Source: Haematobacter genomosp. 1 (GTDB taxonomy: Bacteria > Pseudomonadota > Alphaproteobacteria > Rhodobacterales > Rhodobacteraceae). From it: DNA of 64,000 nt. The notes below the pieces were generated by a model. The model made no database searches, was not told where the DNA came from, and worked only from the letters and a program-made list of their open reading frames with translations. Shown in pieces: positions 1 to 9,169 of this stretch. The stretch lies in assembly GCF_002196855.1 (NCBI RefSeq), contig NZ_NIPW01000024.1, positions 1-64,000 on the forward strand, in the 5' to 3' direction. Positions within the stretch are counted from its first letter, which is position 1, and every line of letters begins with the position of its first letter. The position numbers and the translations under genes are program-made.

Positions 1-845
1 GGCTGGTCGCGGCGGCGCGGCCCCCGGTCGCACCCGCTCCACCCGCAATCGGCGATGAGGTGCTGCGGGCAGCGGGGCTGGCGCGGCGCTTCCGTCTGGC
101 GCGGGGAGGCTGGCGCGGGACGCGTATCGCCGCGGTGGAGAGCGCGGATCTGGCCCTGCACGCGGGGGAGGCGGTCGGCCTCATCGGGCCGTCGGGCTCC
201 GGCAAGACCACCTTGGCCCGGATGATCTGCCGGCTGGAGCAGCCCGATGGCGGGAGGCTGCGTCTCATGGGGGAGGATGCGCTGGCCGTCCCCCTTCGCC
301 GTTTCGCGCACCACCCTTTGCGCGTCGCCGTGCAACTGGCGCTTCAGGATGCGCAGGGTGCCCTGCCGCCGCGCTGGACGGCCCGGCGTGCGATAGGCGA
401 TCCGCTGCGCCTGCTGCGGCCCGCGCTCGGTGAGGCGGAGCGAGAGGAGCGGCTGCGGGAGGCAGCCCGGCTTGCCGGCCTGCCGGAGGTGCTGCTGGAC
501 CGTCCGTCGCACACCCTTTCCGGCGGGGAGAGGGCGCGGGTCGGCCTGGCCCGCGCCCTCGCGCCCGAACCTGCGGTTCTGGTGCTGGATGAGCCGACAT
601 CCGCGCTGGATGCGACGCTTCGGGCAGAGCTGCTGGAGCGGCTGGACGCGCTGCGGCGGCAGCGGGCTCTGGCGCTCCTGTTCATCAGCCACGACCTTTC
701 CGCCGTCGCGCGGCTGTGCGACAGGGCGCTGGTCATGGAGGCGGGCCGCGTGGTGGAGGCGGGGCCGGTGGTGCGCCTGCTCTCTCATCCGCAGGCGGAC
801 TGCACCCGTGCCCTGGTCGCGGCGATGCCGGTGCTCGCCGCCTAG
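1..845 (+). CDS. Peptide/nickel-type ABC transporter ATPase, C-terminal half of a probable two-domain fusion (5' partial)
   Basis: ATP-binding subunit of a peptide/opine/nickel-type ABC importer, acting on the cytoplasmic face. A complete nucleotide-binding domain is visible: Walker A GPSGSGKTT, signature LSGGERARVGLARAL, Walker B LVLDEPTSALD and a switch histidine in FISHDLS. A GTG at position 60 could start it, but the same frame is open to the window edge. The residues there (LVAAARPPV, then a Pro/Ala linker) resemble the tail of a preceding ABC domain, and the gene's own end is similar (ALVAAMPVL). I therefore infer a GsiA/YejF-like fusion of two ATPase domains. The convergent gene downstream encodes a matching solute-binding protein. 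Confidence 0.85.
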   Translation, partial: LVAAARPPVAPAPPAIGDEVLRAAGLARRFRLARGGWRGTRIAAVESADLALHAGEAVGLIGPSGSGKTTLARMICRLEQPDGGRLRLMGEDALAVPLRRFAHHPLRVAVQLALQDAQGALPPRWTARRAIGDPLRLLRPALGEAEREERLREAARLAGLPEVLLDRPSHTLSGGERARVGLARALAPEPAVLVLDEPTSALDATLRAELLERLDALRRQRALALLFISHDLSAVARLCDRALVMEAGRVVEAGPVVRLLSHPQADCTRALVAAMPVLAA

Positions 846-849
846 CAGG

Positions 850-866
850 CTGCAGAAGTTCTGCAG
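850..866. promoter_or_regulatory. Perfect 17-bp palindrome
   Basis: CTGCAGAAGTTCTGCAG is a perfect inverted repeat with 8-bp arms around one central base. It lies just after the ABC ATPase stop, between two convergent transporter genes. It has no T-tract and could only form a 6-bp stem, so a dimeric protein-binding site is as plausible as a terminator. Its function is not known. Confidence 0.35.
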
Positions 867-983
867 TGCCGCTGCTTGGGAAACCGGGAAATCGGCCCCG
901 GTATGACCCAAGATGTGCCGGTTTCCGGCCGGAGTTGGTCCTATCGCGAACGATTTCCACTCCGGCGCGGCCCTGAAGGTCTC

Positions 984-2573
984 CTAGCCCCGCGACAGGG
1001 TGCGCAACTCCAGCATCCGGTGGAAGATGAAGCTGTAGCCCTCCACATCCTGGCGCATCGCGACATCCAGTGTCGGATGCCACAGCAGGATGATCGGCAT
1101 GTCCTCCTTCACCATCTGGATCATGCGGGCCACATCGGCCTCATAGGCTGCCCTGTCGGTTTCGAACCGCGCCTTTTCCACCAGCTCCGCGAATTCCGCG
1201 TTCTGGTAGTTGCCGAAGTTCCACCGCGTGGTGCCGGTGTAGAAGATGCGGAAGAAATAGTCCGGGTCGCGCAGGAAGGCGATAGAGGCTTCGAAGTAGA
1301 AGGGAACCTTCTTCTCCTGCAACAGCGTGCCGAGCTGCCCGGAGGGCACCTTCTCGATCGTCACCCGGATACCGACCTTGCCAAGCGCGTCCTGCAGCAG
1401 CAGCGCCACGGGCTCCGCCACGCTCGCCTGCGACAGATCGTAGGAAAAGGTCGTGTCGAACCCGTCCTCCAGCCCTGCCTCCACCAGCAGCGCCTTTGCC
1501 CGCTCCGGGTCCGTCATCGTTCCGAGCGGCTGCGGGAAGGACAGGTCGCCCTCCGGCGCGGGGCCGAACAGCGGGGCCCCCCGGTTGAAGAGGGCGGTGC
1601 GGAACATCTCCTCATAGGGCAGGGCATGGGCGATGGCCTGCCGGACGCGCACATCGTCGAAGGGAGCGATGCCGCCGTTCATGCCGATGAACTGGAAGGC
1701 GGCGGTGGGCATCCCGGCGACCTTCAGCTCCGGCTCCTCCTGAAGGCGGGCCACGTCGGGGGCGGGGATGTCCTGCACGATATCCGCATCCCCCTTGCGC
1801 AGCGCAGCGAGGCGGGTCTCGGGCTGCGGCACCGTCTGCCACAGCACGCGGCGGATGCCGGGGAGCGGGCCGCTTTTCCAGTCCTCGAACCGCTCGAAAA
1901 GCACGCGTTCGCCCAGAGCGGCATCCGCCACGCGGAAGGCGCCGCCCCCCGCCGGGTTCATGCGCAGCCATTCGGAGGCGAAGGGATCGGCCTCCGTCGC
2001 GTGCTGCCGGGCGAGAGCGGAGTTGACGATGATCGGATAGGTGAGAGCGAGGTTCGGCAGCGCCAGCCGGTCCGGCTGCGGCAGGTCGATGCGGAAGGTG
2101 TGGCTGTCCACCACCACGAATTGCGCGGGATCGGTTAGGGAGCCGGTGGCGAATTGCGACCGTCCGATCGGGCTGGCCAGAACGCGGTCGAGCGAGAATT
2201 TCACATCCTCGGCGGTGACGGGCGCTCCGTCGTGGAAGGTGGCGTCGGGGCGCAGCCGGAACAGGATCTGCCGCCCGTCTGCGGACACCTCGTAGCTTTC
2301 CGCCAGTTCGGGCCGGATGTCGTAATAGTCGAAGCTGGCGAAACCGTCGGGCTGCGGCTTGTAGCCGAATGTCAGCAGCCGGTCATAGACGTTCCAGGTG
2401 ATCTGCAGCGCGTTCCGGTTCACCCCGGCGGAGAAGCTGTCGAAGGCATTGGGCGCGCCTTCGGACAGGACGCGGAGATCCTGCCCGCGGCCCTGCGCCA
2501 TGGCCCATTTGGCCGGCAGAAGGGCGGCACCCGTTCCCATGGCGAGCGTGGCAAGGAAGTGGCGTCGGTCCAT
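984..2573 (-). CDS. Peptide/opine ABC transporter substrate-binding protein (family 5), Tat-type signal
   Basis: Periplasmic solute-binding protein of the SBP_bac_5 family (DppA/OppA-like) that captures peptides or related solutes for an ABC importer. It has 529 residues, the usual size. The ATG start is chosen because GAGGAAA lies just upstream and the protein then begins MDRRHFLATLAMGTG, a Tat-like twin-arginine signal with a cleavage region near AMAQ. Family features seen are DGAPVTAEDVKFSLDRVL and a C-terminal LWHPTLD stretch. A longer reading frame extends 22 codons upstream but would bury the signal peptide. It converges on the ABC ATPase at the window edge, so the two probably belong to one transporter locus, although the permeases are not in view. 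Confidence 0.9.
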   Translation of the reverse strand: MDRRHFLATLAMGTGAALLPAKWAMAQGRGQDLRVLSEGAPNAFDSFSAGVNRNALQITWNVYDRLLTFGYKPQPDGFASFDYYDIRPELAESYEVSADGRQILFRLRPDATFHDGAPVTAEDVKFSLDRVLASPIGRSQFATGSLTDPAQFVVVDSHTFRIDLPQPDRLALPNLALTYPIIVNSALARQHATEADPFASEWLRMNPAGGGAFRVADAALGERVLFERFEDWKSGPLPGIRRVLWQTVPQPETRLAALRKGDADIVQDIPAPDVARLQEEPELKVAGMPTAAFQFIGMNGGIAPFDDVRVRQAIAHALPYEEMFRTALFNRGAPLFGPAPEGDLSFPQPLGTMTDPERAKALLVEAGLEDGFDTTFSYDLSQASVAEPVALLLQDALGKVGIRVTIEKVPSGQLGTLLQEKKVPFYFEASIAFLRDPDYFFRIFYTGTTRWNFGNYQNAEFAELVEKARFETDRAAYEADVARMIQMVKEDMPIILLWHPTLDVAMRQDVEGYSFIFHRMLELRTLSRG

Positions 2574-2840
2574 GTGTCTTTCCTCGGATGGACAGCCCTG
2601 TGCGGGCGTTGTCGAACTGCTGCTCGATTTCGTCTGCAATGTCGTCAGATTTCGGTCGCGAGGACCGGTTCAGCTACGCGGTAAGGCATACCGGCCTCAT
2701 AGCTGTTGGGGAAAGCTCCTGCAGCGGCGCGGGGGGAGATGGTTTCTGCCGCCATTGCCGCCTCCGGTCTGCCGAAGGCTTCTGGCGGGAGCCGTGGCGG
2801 GGAGAAGCTGAACCGGCGCCCGACATGAAAGCCGGATATG

Positions 2841-2872
2841 AAAAAGGCGCGGGGAGAGGACCCCGCGCCTTT
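2841..2872 (-). terminator. Rho-independent terminator of ettA
   Basis: A perfect 12-bp stem (AAAGGCGCGGGG paired with CCCCGCGCCTTT, loop of 6) starts about 12 bases beyond the ettA stop. Read on the minus strand it is followed by TTTTTC. It separates ettA from the downstream binding-protein gene. The remaining 2574-2840 interval shows no gene and probably carries the promoter of the binding protein. Confidence 0.85.
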
Positions 2873-2884
2873 CGCGTTTCGTCG

Positions 2885-4540
2885 TCAGCGGCTGAACTTC
2901 TTGTACTTGACGCGTTTCGGCGCCGCCGCGTCCGGGCCGAGGCGGCGGATCTTGTCGGCCTCGTAATCCTCGAAGTTGCCCTCGAAGAACTCCACATGCG
3001 CATCCCCCTCGAAGGCGAGGATATGGGTGCAGAGCCGGTCGAGGAAGAAGCGGTCGTGGCTGATGATCACGGCACAGCCCGCGAATTCCTCGATCGCCGC
3101 CTCCAGCGCCTGAAGCGTCTCCACGTCCAGATCGTTGGTCGGTTCGTCGAGGAGCAGCAGATTGCCGCCGGATTTCAGCAGTTTCGCCATGTGGACGCGG
3201 TTGCGTTCGCCGCCTGACAGCAGTCCCACCTTCTTCTGCTGGTCCGCGCCCTTGAAGTTGAAGGCGCCGACATAGTTCCGGCTGCTGATCGTCGCGTCGC
3301 CCAGATGGATCATCTCGGCCCCGCCGGAGATCTCCTCCCACACGTTCTTGTCGGGGTCGAGCGCGTCACGGGACTGGTCCACATAGGACATCTTCACCGT
3401 GTCGCCGATGGTGACGGTGCCCTCGTCCGGGGTCTCGTTGCCCGTCAGCATCTTGAACAGCGTGGATTTCCCGGCGCCGTTCGGGCCGATCACGCCGATG
3501 ATGCCGCCCGGCGGCAGGGTGAAGGACAGGTTCTCGATGAGAAGCTTGTCGCCCATCGCCTTCTTCAGCCCCTCGACCTCGATCACCTTTCCGCCCAGAC
3601 GCGGGCCGTTCGGGATGACGATCTGGGCCTTGCCCACCCGGTCCTTGACCGATTCCTCCACCAGCTTGTCATAGGCGGAGATACGGGCCTTGGATTTCGC
3701 CTGACGCGCCTTGGCGCCCGCGCGGATCCACTCCAGTTCCTTCTCCAGAACCTTCTGCTTGGCCTTGTCTTCCCGGGCCTCCTGCTCCATCCGCTTGGCC
3801 TTCTGCTCAAGCCAGTTGGAGTAGTTGCCCTCGTAGGGAATGCCCCGCCCGCGCTCCAGCTCCAGGATCCAGGAGGTGATGTCGTCGAGGAAGTAGCGGT
3901 CGTGGGTCACGCAGAGGATCGTGCCCTTGTATTCGATCAGGTGCTTCTGCAGCCAGGCGATGGTTTCCGCATCGAGGTGGTTGGTCGGTTCGTCCAGCAG
4001 CAGCATGTCGGGCGCTTCGAGCAGCAGCTTGCACAGCGCGACGCGCCGCCGCTCCCCGCCCGAGAGGGTGCTGACATCGGCGTCGTCCGGGGGGCAGCGC
4101 AGCGCTTCCATCGCCACATCCACCTGGCTGTCCAGATCCCAGAGGTTCTGGCTGTCGATGAGGTCCTGCAGCTCCGCCATCTCCTCCGCCGTCTCGTCGG
4201 AGTAGTTCATGGCGAGGTCGTTGTAGCGGTCGAGGATGGCCTGTTTGGACTTCACCCCTTCCATCACGTTGCCGCGGACGTTCAACTGCTCGTCGAGCTG
4301 CGGCTCCTGCGGGAGATAGCCCACGCGCGCGCCCTTGGCGGCCCAGGCCTCACCGGTGAAATCCTTGTCGATCCCGGCCATGACGCGCAGCAGCGAGGAT
4401 TTCCCCGCGCCGTTCACGCCGACCACGCCGATCTTGACCCCCGGCAGGAAGTTCAGGCGGATATTCTCGAAGACCTTCTTGCCACCCGGATAGGCCTTGG
4501 AGACGCCATCCATGTGATACACATACTGGTATGAAGCCAT
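2885..4540 (-). CDS. ettA: Energy-dependent translational throttle protein EttA (ABC-F)
   Basis: Cytoplasmic ABC-F ATPase that binds the ribosomal E site and gates early elongation according to the ADP/ATP ratio. At 551 residues it matches E. coli EttA closely in length. Two ABC domains are clear: Walker A GVNGAGKSSLL with signature LSGGERRRVALCK in the first half, and GPNGAGKSTLF with LSGGERNRVHMAK in the second. They are joined by a charged arm-like linker. The ATG giving MASYQYVYHMDGVSKAYPGG is preceded by AAGGGA. It is transcribed alone and ends at a strong terminator. Confidence 0.95.
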   Translation of the reverse strand: MASYQYVYHMDGVSKAYPGGKKVFENIRLNFLPGVKIGVVGVNGAGKSSLLRVMAGIDKDFTGEAWAAKGARVGYLPQEPQLDEQLNVRGNVMEGVKSKQAILDRYNDLAMNYSDETAEEMAELQDLIDSQNLWDLDSQVDVAMEALRCPPDDADVSTLSGGERRRVALCKLLLEAPDMLLLDEPTNHLDAETIAWLQKHLIEYKGTILCVTHDRYFLDDITSWILELERGRGIPYEGNYSNWLEQKAKRMEQEAREDKAKQKVLEKELEWIRAGAKARQAKSKARISAYDKLVEESVKDRVGKAQIVIPNGPRLGGKVIEVEGLKKAMGDKLLIENLSFTLPPGGIIGVIGPNGAGKSTLFKMLTGNETPDEGTVTIGDTVKMSYVDQSRDALDPDKNVWEEISGGAEMIHLGDATISSRNYVGAFNFKGADQQKKVGLLSGGERNRVHMAKLLKSGGNLLLLDEPTNDLDVETLQALEAAIEEFAGCAVIISHDRFFLDRLCTHILAFEGDAHVEFFEGNFEDYEADKIRRLGPDAAAPKRVKYKKFSR

Positions 4541-4783
4541 TTCCGTTCCCTTCGTGGCGCTTTGCCCCCCATCTAGGGGAGATGCGGACAAAGGACAATC
4601 GCGGAGCGGGGGCGGAACGCCGGGAAACCGCTGCCGCGCGGGGTGAAATCCGCAACGACGCCCGCCGGTGCGGGCCGACTGTCGCCCCGGGAGCGCATGT
4701 GTCGGCCACGTGACGCCGCTTGTGGATTGTGCGGGCGAAGGCTGCTAGGAGGCGATGCGTCCAGCGGAGACCTCCGTTTGTCC

Positions 4784-5383
4784 ATGTATGGCTTTCCCCA
4801 TGCCCGCCCCGGGCAGAAGATCGGCTTGCTCGGCGGTTCCTTCGATCCGCCGCATGCGGGCCATGTCCATATCACGCTGGAGGCGCTGAAGCGGTTCCGG
4901 CTGGACAAGGTGTGGTGGCTCGTCTCCCCCGGCAATCCGCTGAAGCGCGAAGGCCCGGCCCCCCTGCATCGGCGGATGGAGGAGGCAGCGCGCGTCATGC
5001 ACCATCCCCGCGTCGCCATCACCGACATCGAGGCGCGGCTCGGCACCCGCTATACGGCGGAGACGCTGAAGCGGATGCAGGCGATCTATCCCGGCGTGGA
5101 TTTCGTCTGGCTGATGGGGGCCGACAATCTCGCCACCTTCCATCGTTGGGAAAACTGGCGCTGGATCATGGAGCATGTTCCGATCGGGGTCTTTGCCCGG
5201 CCCGGCAGCGGAATCGCGGCGCGCACCTCACGGGCGGCCAACCGCTATGCGGGTTTCCGCATTCCGCCCTCGGAAGCCGGGCGTCTGGCGCGGACCCATC
5301 CGCCCGCCTGGTGTTTCCTCGACATTCCGATGCGGCCGATCTCCTCATCACAGATTCGTGCGCGGGGGGAGTGGCGGCGGTGA
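4784..5383 (+). CDS. nadD: Nicotinate-nucleotide adenylyltransferase
   Basis: Converts nicotinate mononucleotide and ATP to deamido-NAD in NAD biosynthesis. The nucleotidyltransferase signature [13 protein letters not shown] (the HxGH motif) is near the N-terminus, and [11 protein letters not shown] at the C-terminus is the ISSTxIR-type phosphate-binding motif. The length of 199 residues is normal. The ATG giving [18 protein letters not shown] was chosen from homology, since the open frame continues 47 codons upstream without family similarity. The ribosome-binding site is weak (GGAGA about 12 bases upstream). It lies 43 bp before dacB, probably in the same transcript. Confidence 0.9.
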   Translation: MYGFPHARPGQKIGLLGGSFDPPHAGHVHITLEALKRFRLDKVWWLVSPGNPLKREGPAPLHRRMEEAARVMHHPRVAITDIEARLGTRYTAETLKRMQAIYPGVDFVWLMGADNLATFHRWENWRWIMEHVPIGVFARPGSGIAARTSRAANRYAGFRIPPSEAGRLARTHPPAWCFLDIPMRPISSSQIRARGEWRR

Positions 5384-5426
5384 GAGGTGCTTGCGGGATG
5401 CACGGCGCTGCATTTAACTCCCGCCG

Positions 5427-6884
5427 ATGACCCGCTTTCCGTCTCTCAGCCGCCGTTCCCTGCTGGCACTTCTCCTCGCCGCTCCCGCCGGGGCGGCCTG
5501 CGCCCGCGCGCCGGAAACGGCGGCGCGTCCGCCGTCACGGCCGGGGCCTGACGATCTCGACGCGCTGCTGGCCCGCGCGCGGCTGGGGGCGGAGGTCTCC
5601 TTCCTGCTGGTCGATCCGGCGACGGGGGAGGTGCTGGACGCCCGCGACCCGACCGCCTCCCTTCCGCCCGCGAGCGTGGCCAAGACGATCACGACGCTCT
5701 ACGCGTGGGAGACGCTTGGCTCCGCCCATCGTTTCACCACGCGCCTGCTCGCCACCGGGCCGATTCGCGACGGCGTGGTGCAGGGAGACCTGATCCTCGC
5801 CGGGGGCGGGGATCCCATGCTCTCCAGCGACGATCTGGGCGACATGGCGGAGGCTCTGCGCCAGCAGGGCGTCCGCGGGGTCAAGGGCGCGTTCCTCACC
5901 TGGTCGGGCGCGCTTCCCTATGTGGAGCAGATCGACCCGGCCCAGCCCGCGCATGTCGGCTACAACCCCGCCGTCTCGGGGCTCGATCTGAACTTCAACC
6001 GGGTGCAGTTCTTCTGGCAGCGGCAGGGTGGCGGCATCACCACCCGGATGGAGGCCACGGGCGACCGCTTCCGCCCGGAGGTCAGGATGGCGCGGATGCG
6101 TCTGGCCGACCGCGACACACCGCTGTTCACGTTCAGCGGCGGCAGGGGCACGGACGACTGGACGGTCGCGGCACGCGCGCTGAACGCGAAGGGAAGCCGG
6201 TGGCTGCCCGTCCGCTCCTCCGCCGCCTATGCGGGCGAGGCGTTTCGCGCGCTGGCCGCGCAGAAGGGCATCACGCTTGGCCCGCCCACACCTCTTGCCG
6301 GTGCGGCCCAGGGCTCGGCGCTCGTCTCGCATTCGAGCGACGACCTTGCCGCCGTCGCTGCCGACATGCTCAAATTCTCCAACAATCTGACGGCGGAGAC
6401 GCTGGGCCTGACCGCCACGCTGGCGCGCGGGGGCAGGGCGGGCTCGCTCGCCAGTTCGGCAAGCGAGATGTCGGCCTGGGCAGCGGCCCGGTTCGGTGCC
6501 ACAGGGATAGATCTGGTGGATCACTCGGGCCTGGGCGGAGAGTCACGCGTGACGGCGGCTGCCATGGTCCGGGTGCTCTCGGGCGGCGGCGTGCTGCCGA
6601 CGCTGCTGCGCCGCTACGACCTGCCGGCGGGCTTCGGCCGCGGGCCGCAGCCGGTGGAGGTGCGGGCCAAGACGGGGACGCTGAACTTCGCCTCCGGCCT
6701 TGCGGGCTATATCCTGACACCGGGCCGGCCGCTGGTCTTTGCGATGTTCATGGGGGATCTTGACCGCCGCCGCGCCCTCTCCCGGCAGGAGCGGGAAAAT
6801 CCGCCGGGCGCGCTGGAATGGACCTCCCGCGCCCGCCGGTTTCAGCAGGAACTGCTCGCCCGCTGGATCGCGGTCAGTACCTGA
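5427..6884 (+). CDS. dacB: D-alanyl-D-alanine carboxypeptidase/endopeptidase, PBP4 type
   Basis: Periplasmic low-molecular-weight penicillin-binding protein that trims or cleaves peptidoglycan cross-links (peptidase family S13). The three active-site motifs are present in order: SVAK (SxxK), SNN (SxN) in SNNLTAETLG, and KTG in KTGTLNFASG. The N-terminus SRRSLLALLLAAPAGAAC combines a twin-arginine-like start with a possible lipobox (GAAC), so it may be a lipoprotein or Tat substrate. It has 485 residues, normal for the family. It ends 9 bp from the convergent TerB-like gene. Confidence 0.93.
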   Translation: MTRFPSLSRRSLLALLLAAPAGAACARAPETAARPPSRPGPDDLDALLARARLGAEVSFLLVDPATGEVLDARDPTASLPPASVAKTITTLYAWETLGSAHRFTTRLLATGPIRDGVVQGDLILAGGGDPMLSSDDLGDMAEALRQQGVRGVKGAFLTWSGALPYVEQIDPAQPAHVGYNPAVSGLDLNFNRVQFFWQRQGGGITTRMEATGDRFRPEVRMARMRLADRDTPLFTFSGGRGTDDWTVAARALNAKGSRWLPVRSSAAYAGEAFRALAAQKGITLGPPTPLAGAAQGSALVSHSSDDLAAVAADMLKFSNNLTAETLGLTATLARGGRAGSLASSASEMSAWAAARFGATGIDLVDHSGLGGESRVTAAAMVRVLSGGGVLPTLLRRYDLPAGFGRGPQPVEVRAKTGTLNFASGLAGYILTPGRPLVFAMFMGDLDRRRALSRQERENPPGALEWTSRARRFQQELLARWIAVST

Positions 6885-6893
6885 GCCGCGCTG

Positions 6894-7325
6894 TCAGAGG
6901 TGCCGGTAGCGCGCGCGCGCCCCGTATTCGATGGCAGCGGCATGGAGCCGGTCGATATCCAGCTCGTGGCGCATCTCCTGCAGCAGCCGCAGTTCCGTCT
7001 GCCGCGTGGCGCCATCGGTCGCGGCCACATCGCAGGCCAGCGCATAGGCCGTCTCGCGCAGGCGCTCGGGCAGGAAGCGGCGGATCAGGCCGAAGAACGC
7101 GTCCAGCCCGTCCTCCTCCTCGAACAGGTCGAGCACCACGCTGGACACGAAGCCGATGCGGTCCGGGTCGTAATTCGCGAACACCGGCAGATGGCCCACG
7201 ATATCCTCGATGGCCAGCAGTTCCGATGTCGGCATCTGCTGATCGGAGGCGGAGACGGCGACCATGACCGCGACGAGGCAGTCCTGGGGTGTCATTCCGG
7301 CGTCGTTCTCGGTCTTGGTAGCCAC
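6894..7325 (-). CDS. TerB-like (tellurite-resistance family) protein
   Basis: Small acidic helical protein of 143 residues resembling the TerB/COG4103 domain. It shows two related helical halves: SASDQQMPTSELLAIEDIVG, and DVAATDGATRQTELRLLQEM. These are the repeated acidic (D/E)G..xxE..L patterns typical of TerB-like folds. GTG is preferred as the start because GGAGG lies 7 bases upstream; later ATGs lack this. The molecular function of stand-alone TerB-like proteins is not established. It is divergent from lysS and convergent with dacB, so it stands as a single-gene unit. Confidence 0.7.
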   Translation of the reverse strand: MATKTENDAGMTPQDCLVAVMVAVSASDQQMPTSELLAIEDIVGHLPVFANYDPDRIGFVSSVVLDLFEEEDGLDAFFGLIRRFLPERLRETAYALACDVAATDGATRQTELRLLQEMRHELDIDRLHAAAIEYGARARYRHL

Positions 7326-7401
7326 GGAGGTGCCTCCCTCGATTCGGGTTTCGCATTGCTTAGAGAGGCGGCTTCTGTCCGGCAAGAGGCGGAGGCGCAC
7401 C

Positions 7402-7421
7402 GCCAAGGGGTGCCAAGGGGT
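7402..7421. repeat. 10-bp tandem direct repeat in the terB-like/lysS intergenic region
   Basis: The unit GCCAAGGGGT occurs twice head to tail. It lies just upstream of the putative lysS promoter and could be a regulator site or a chance duplication. Confidence 0.4.
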
Positions 7422-7423
7422 GC

Positions 7424-7473
7424 TTGACCGGAGCGCGGTGACGCGACATTAGGGTCTTTCCCCTGCGGGAAAG
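7424..7473 (+). promoter_or_regulatory. Putative lysS promoter with leader hairpin
   Basis: TTGACC (7424-7429) and CATTAG (7447-7452) are separated by 17 bp, a reasonable sigma-70 spacing, although the -10 is imperfect. Immediately downstream is a 7-bp hairpin (CTTTCCC, loop CTGC, GGGAAAG, 7456-7473) that would sit at the 5' end of the transcript. About 100 bp of leader follows before the lysS start. Confidence 0.4.
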
Positions 7474-7570
7474 CCTGCGGGGCAGCATTTGACCCAGGCG
7501 CCTGCGCCGCGATCCGGGCGACCGCCCGCGCGGCCACGGCACCACCCTTCTGTCCGAAAGGAACGATCCC

Positions 7571-9151
7571 ATGAGCGCCCTCAGAGACGCCGCGATGACC
7601 TCAAAGGCCTGGCCCTTCGAAGAGGCCCGCCGCCTGCTGAAGCGTTATGAGAAGGCGCCGCCGGAAAAGGGCTACGTGCTGTTCGAGACGGGCTACGGCC
7701 CCTCCGGCCTGCCGCATATCGGTACGTTCGGAGAGGTCGCGCGGACCACGATGATCCGCCGCGCCTTCGAGGTGATCTCCGACATCCCGACGCGGCTCAT
7801 CTGCTTCTCGGACGACATGGACGGGATGCGCAAGGTCCCCGAGAACGTGCCCAACCGGGAGATGCTGCAGCGCAACCTTCAGCGCCCGCTGACGGAGGTG
7901 CCCGATCCGTTCGAGGAATTTGCCTCCTTCGGCGCCCATAACAATGCGATGCTGCGCCGGTTCCTCGACACCTTCGGGTTCGAGTATGAGTTCATCTCTG
8001 CCACCGAGTTCTACAAGTCCGGCCAGTTCGACGCGACGCTCCTGCGCGCGGCGGAGCGTTACGATGCGCTGATGAAGGTCATGCTGGCCAGCCTGCGGGA
8101 AGAACGCCAGCAGACCTATTCCATCTTCCTGCCGATCAGCCCCAAGACGGGCCGCGTGCTCTACGTGCCGCTGAAGGAGGTGAACGCCAAGGACGGCACC
8201 ATCACCTTCGACGACGAGGACGGCGAGGAGATGACCCTGCCCGTCACGGGGGGCAATGTGAAGCTGCAGTGGAAGCCCGACTTCGGCGCCCGCTGGGCCG
8301 CGCTGGACGTGGACTTCGAGATGTATGGCAAGGACCATTCCACCAACACGCCGATCTACGATTCGATCTGCGAGATTCTGGGCGGCCGCAAGCCGGAGCA
8401 TTTCACCTATGAACTGTTCCTCGACATCAATGGCGAGAAGATCTCCAAATCCAAGGGCAACGGCCTGACCATCGACGAATGGCTGACCTATGCCTCGACG
8501 GAGAGCCTCAGCTATTTCATGTATCAGAAGCCGAAAACGGCGAAGCGGATGTCCTTCGATGTGATCCCGAAGGCGATGGACGAATATCACCAGCAGCTCC
8601 GCGCCTATCCGGGGCAGGATGTGGCCAAGCAGGTGGACAACCCCGTCTGGCACATTCACGGCGGCACCCCGCCCGAAAGCCATATGGTGGTGTCCTACTC
8701 GATGCTGCTGAACCTCGCCTCCGTCGCCGGGGCCAGCGACAAGTCCGGGCTGTGGGGATTCATCCGCCGCTACGCGCCGGAAGCCACGCCGGAGAAGAAC
8801 CCCGATCTGGACGCGGCGGCGGAATATGCCGTGCGCTATTTCCGCGACTTCGTGAAGCCGACGCTGGTTTTCCGCCGCGCCGAAGGCAAGGAGGTTGCCG
8901 CGCTGGAGGATCTGCGCCGCCGTCTTTCCACTTGGGAGGGCGGTCAGGATGCGGAAGCGTTGCAGACCATGGTCTTTGCAGTGGGGACCGACCACGGGTT
9001 CGAGCCGCTGCGGAGCTGGTTCTCCACGCTCTACGAGGTGCTTCTGGGGCAAAGTCAGGGGCCGCGGTTCGGCGGGTTCATCGCGCTCTATGGCATCCAT
9101 GAGACGATCGCCCTGATCGACAGGGCGCTGGCGGGTGAACTGACCGCCTGA
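7571..9151 (+). CDS. lysS: Lysine--tRNA ligase, class I
   Basis: Charges tRNA-Lys. This is the archaeal-type class I enzyme found in many alphaproteobacteria, not the common class II LysRS. The HIGH motif appears as [13 protein letters not shown] near residue 50, and the KMSKS motif as [13 protein letters not shown] near residue 295. It has 526 residues, normal for the class. The start at ATG (MSALRDAAM) has AAAGGA upstream; a second ATG nine codons in ([13 protein letters not shown]) is also usable. It is apparently monocistronic and convergent with the flavin-binding gene that follows. Confidence 0.95.
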   Translation: MSALRDAAMTSKAWPFEEARRLLKRYEKAPPEKGYVLFETGYGPSGLPHIGTFGEVARTTMIRRAFEVISDIPTRLICFSDDMDGMRKVPENVPNREMLQRNLQRPLTEVPDPFEEFASFGAHNNAMLRRFLDTFGFEYEFISATEFYKSGQFDATLLRAAERYDALMKVMLASLREERQQTYSIFLPISPKTGRVLYVPLKEVNAKDGTITFDDEDGEEMTLPVTGGNVKLQWKPDFGARWAALDVDFEMYGKDHSTNTPIYDSICEILGGRKPEHFTYELFLDINGEKISKSKGNGLTIDEWLTYASTESLSYFMYQKPKTAKRMSFDVIPKAMDEYHQQLRAYPGQDVAKQVDNPVWHIHGGTPPESHMVVSYSMLLNLASVAGASDKSGLWGFIRRYAPEATPEKNPDLDAAAEYAVRYFRDFVKPTLVFRRAEGKEVAALEDLRRRLSTWEGGQDAEALQTMVFAVGTDHGFEPLRSWFSTLYEVLLGQSQGPRFGGFIALYGIHETIALIDRALAGELTA

Positions 9152-9169
9152 TCCACCCAGATCTGCTGC

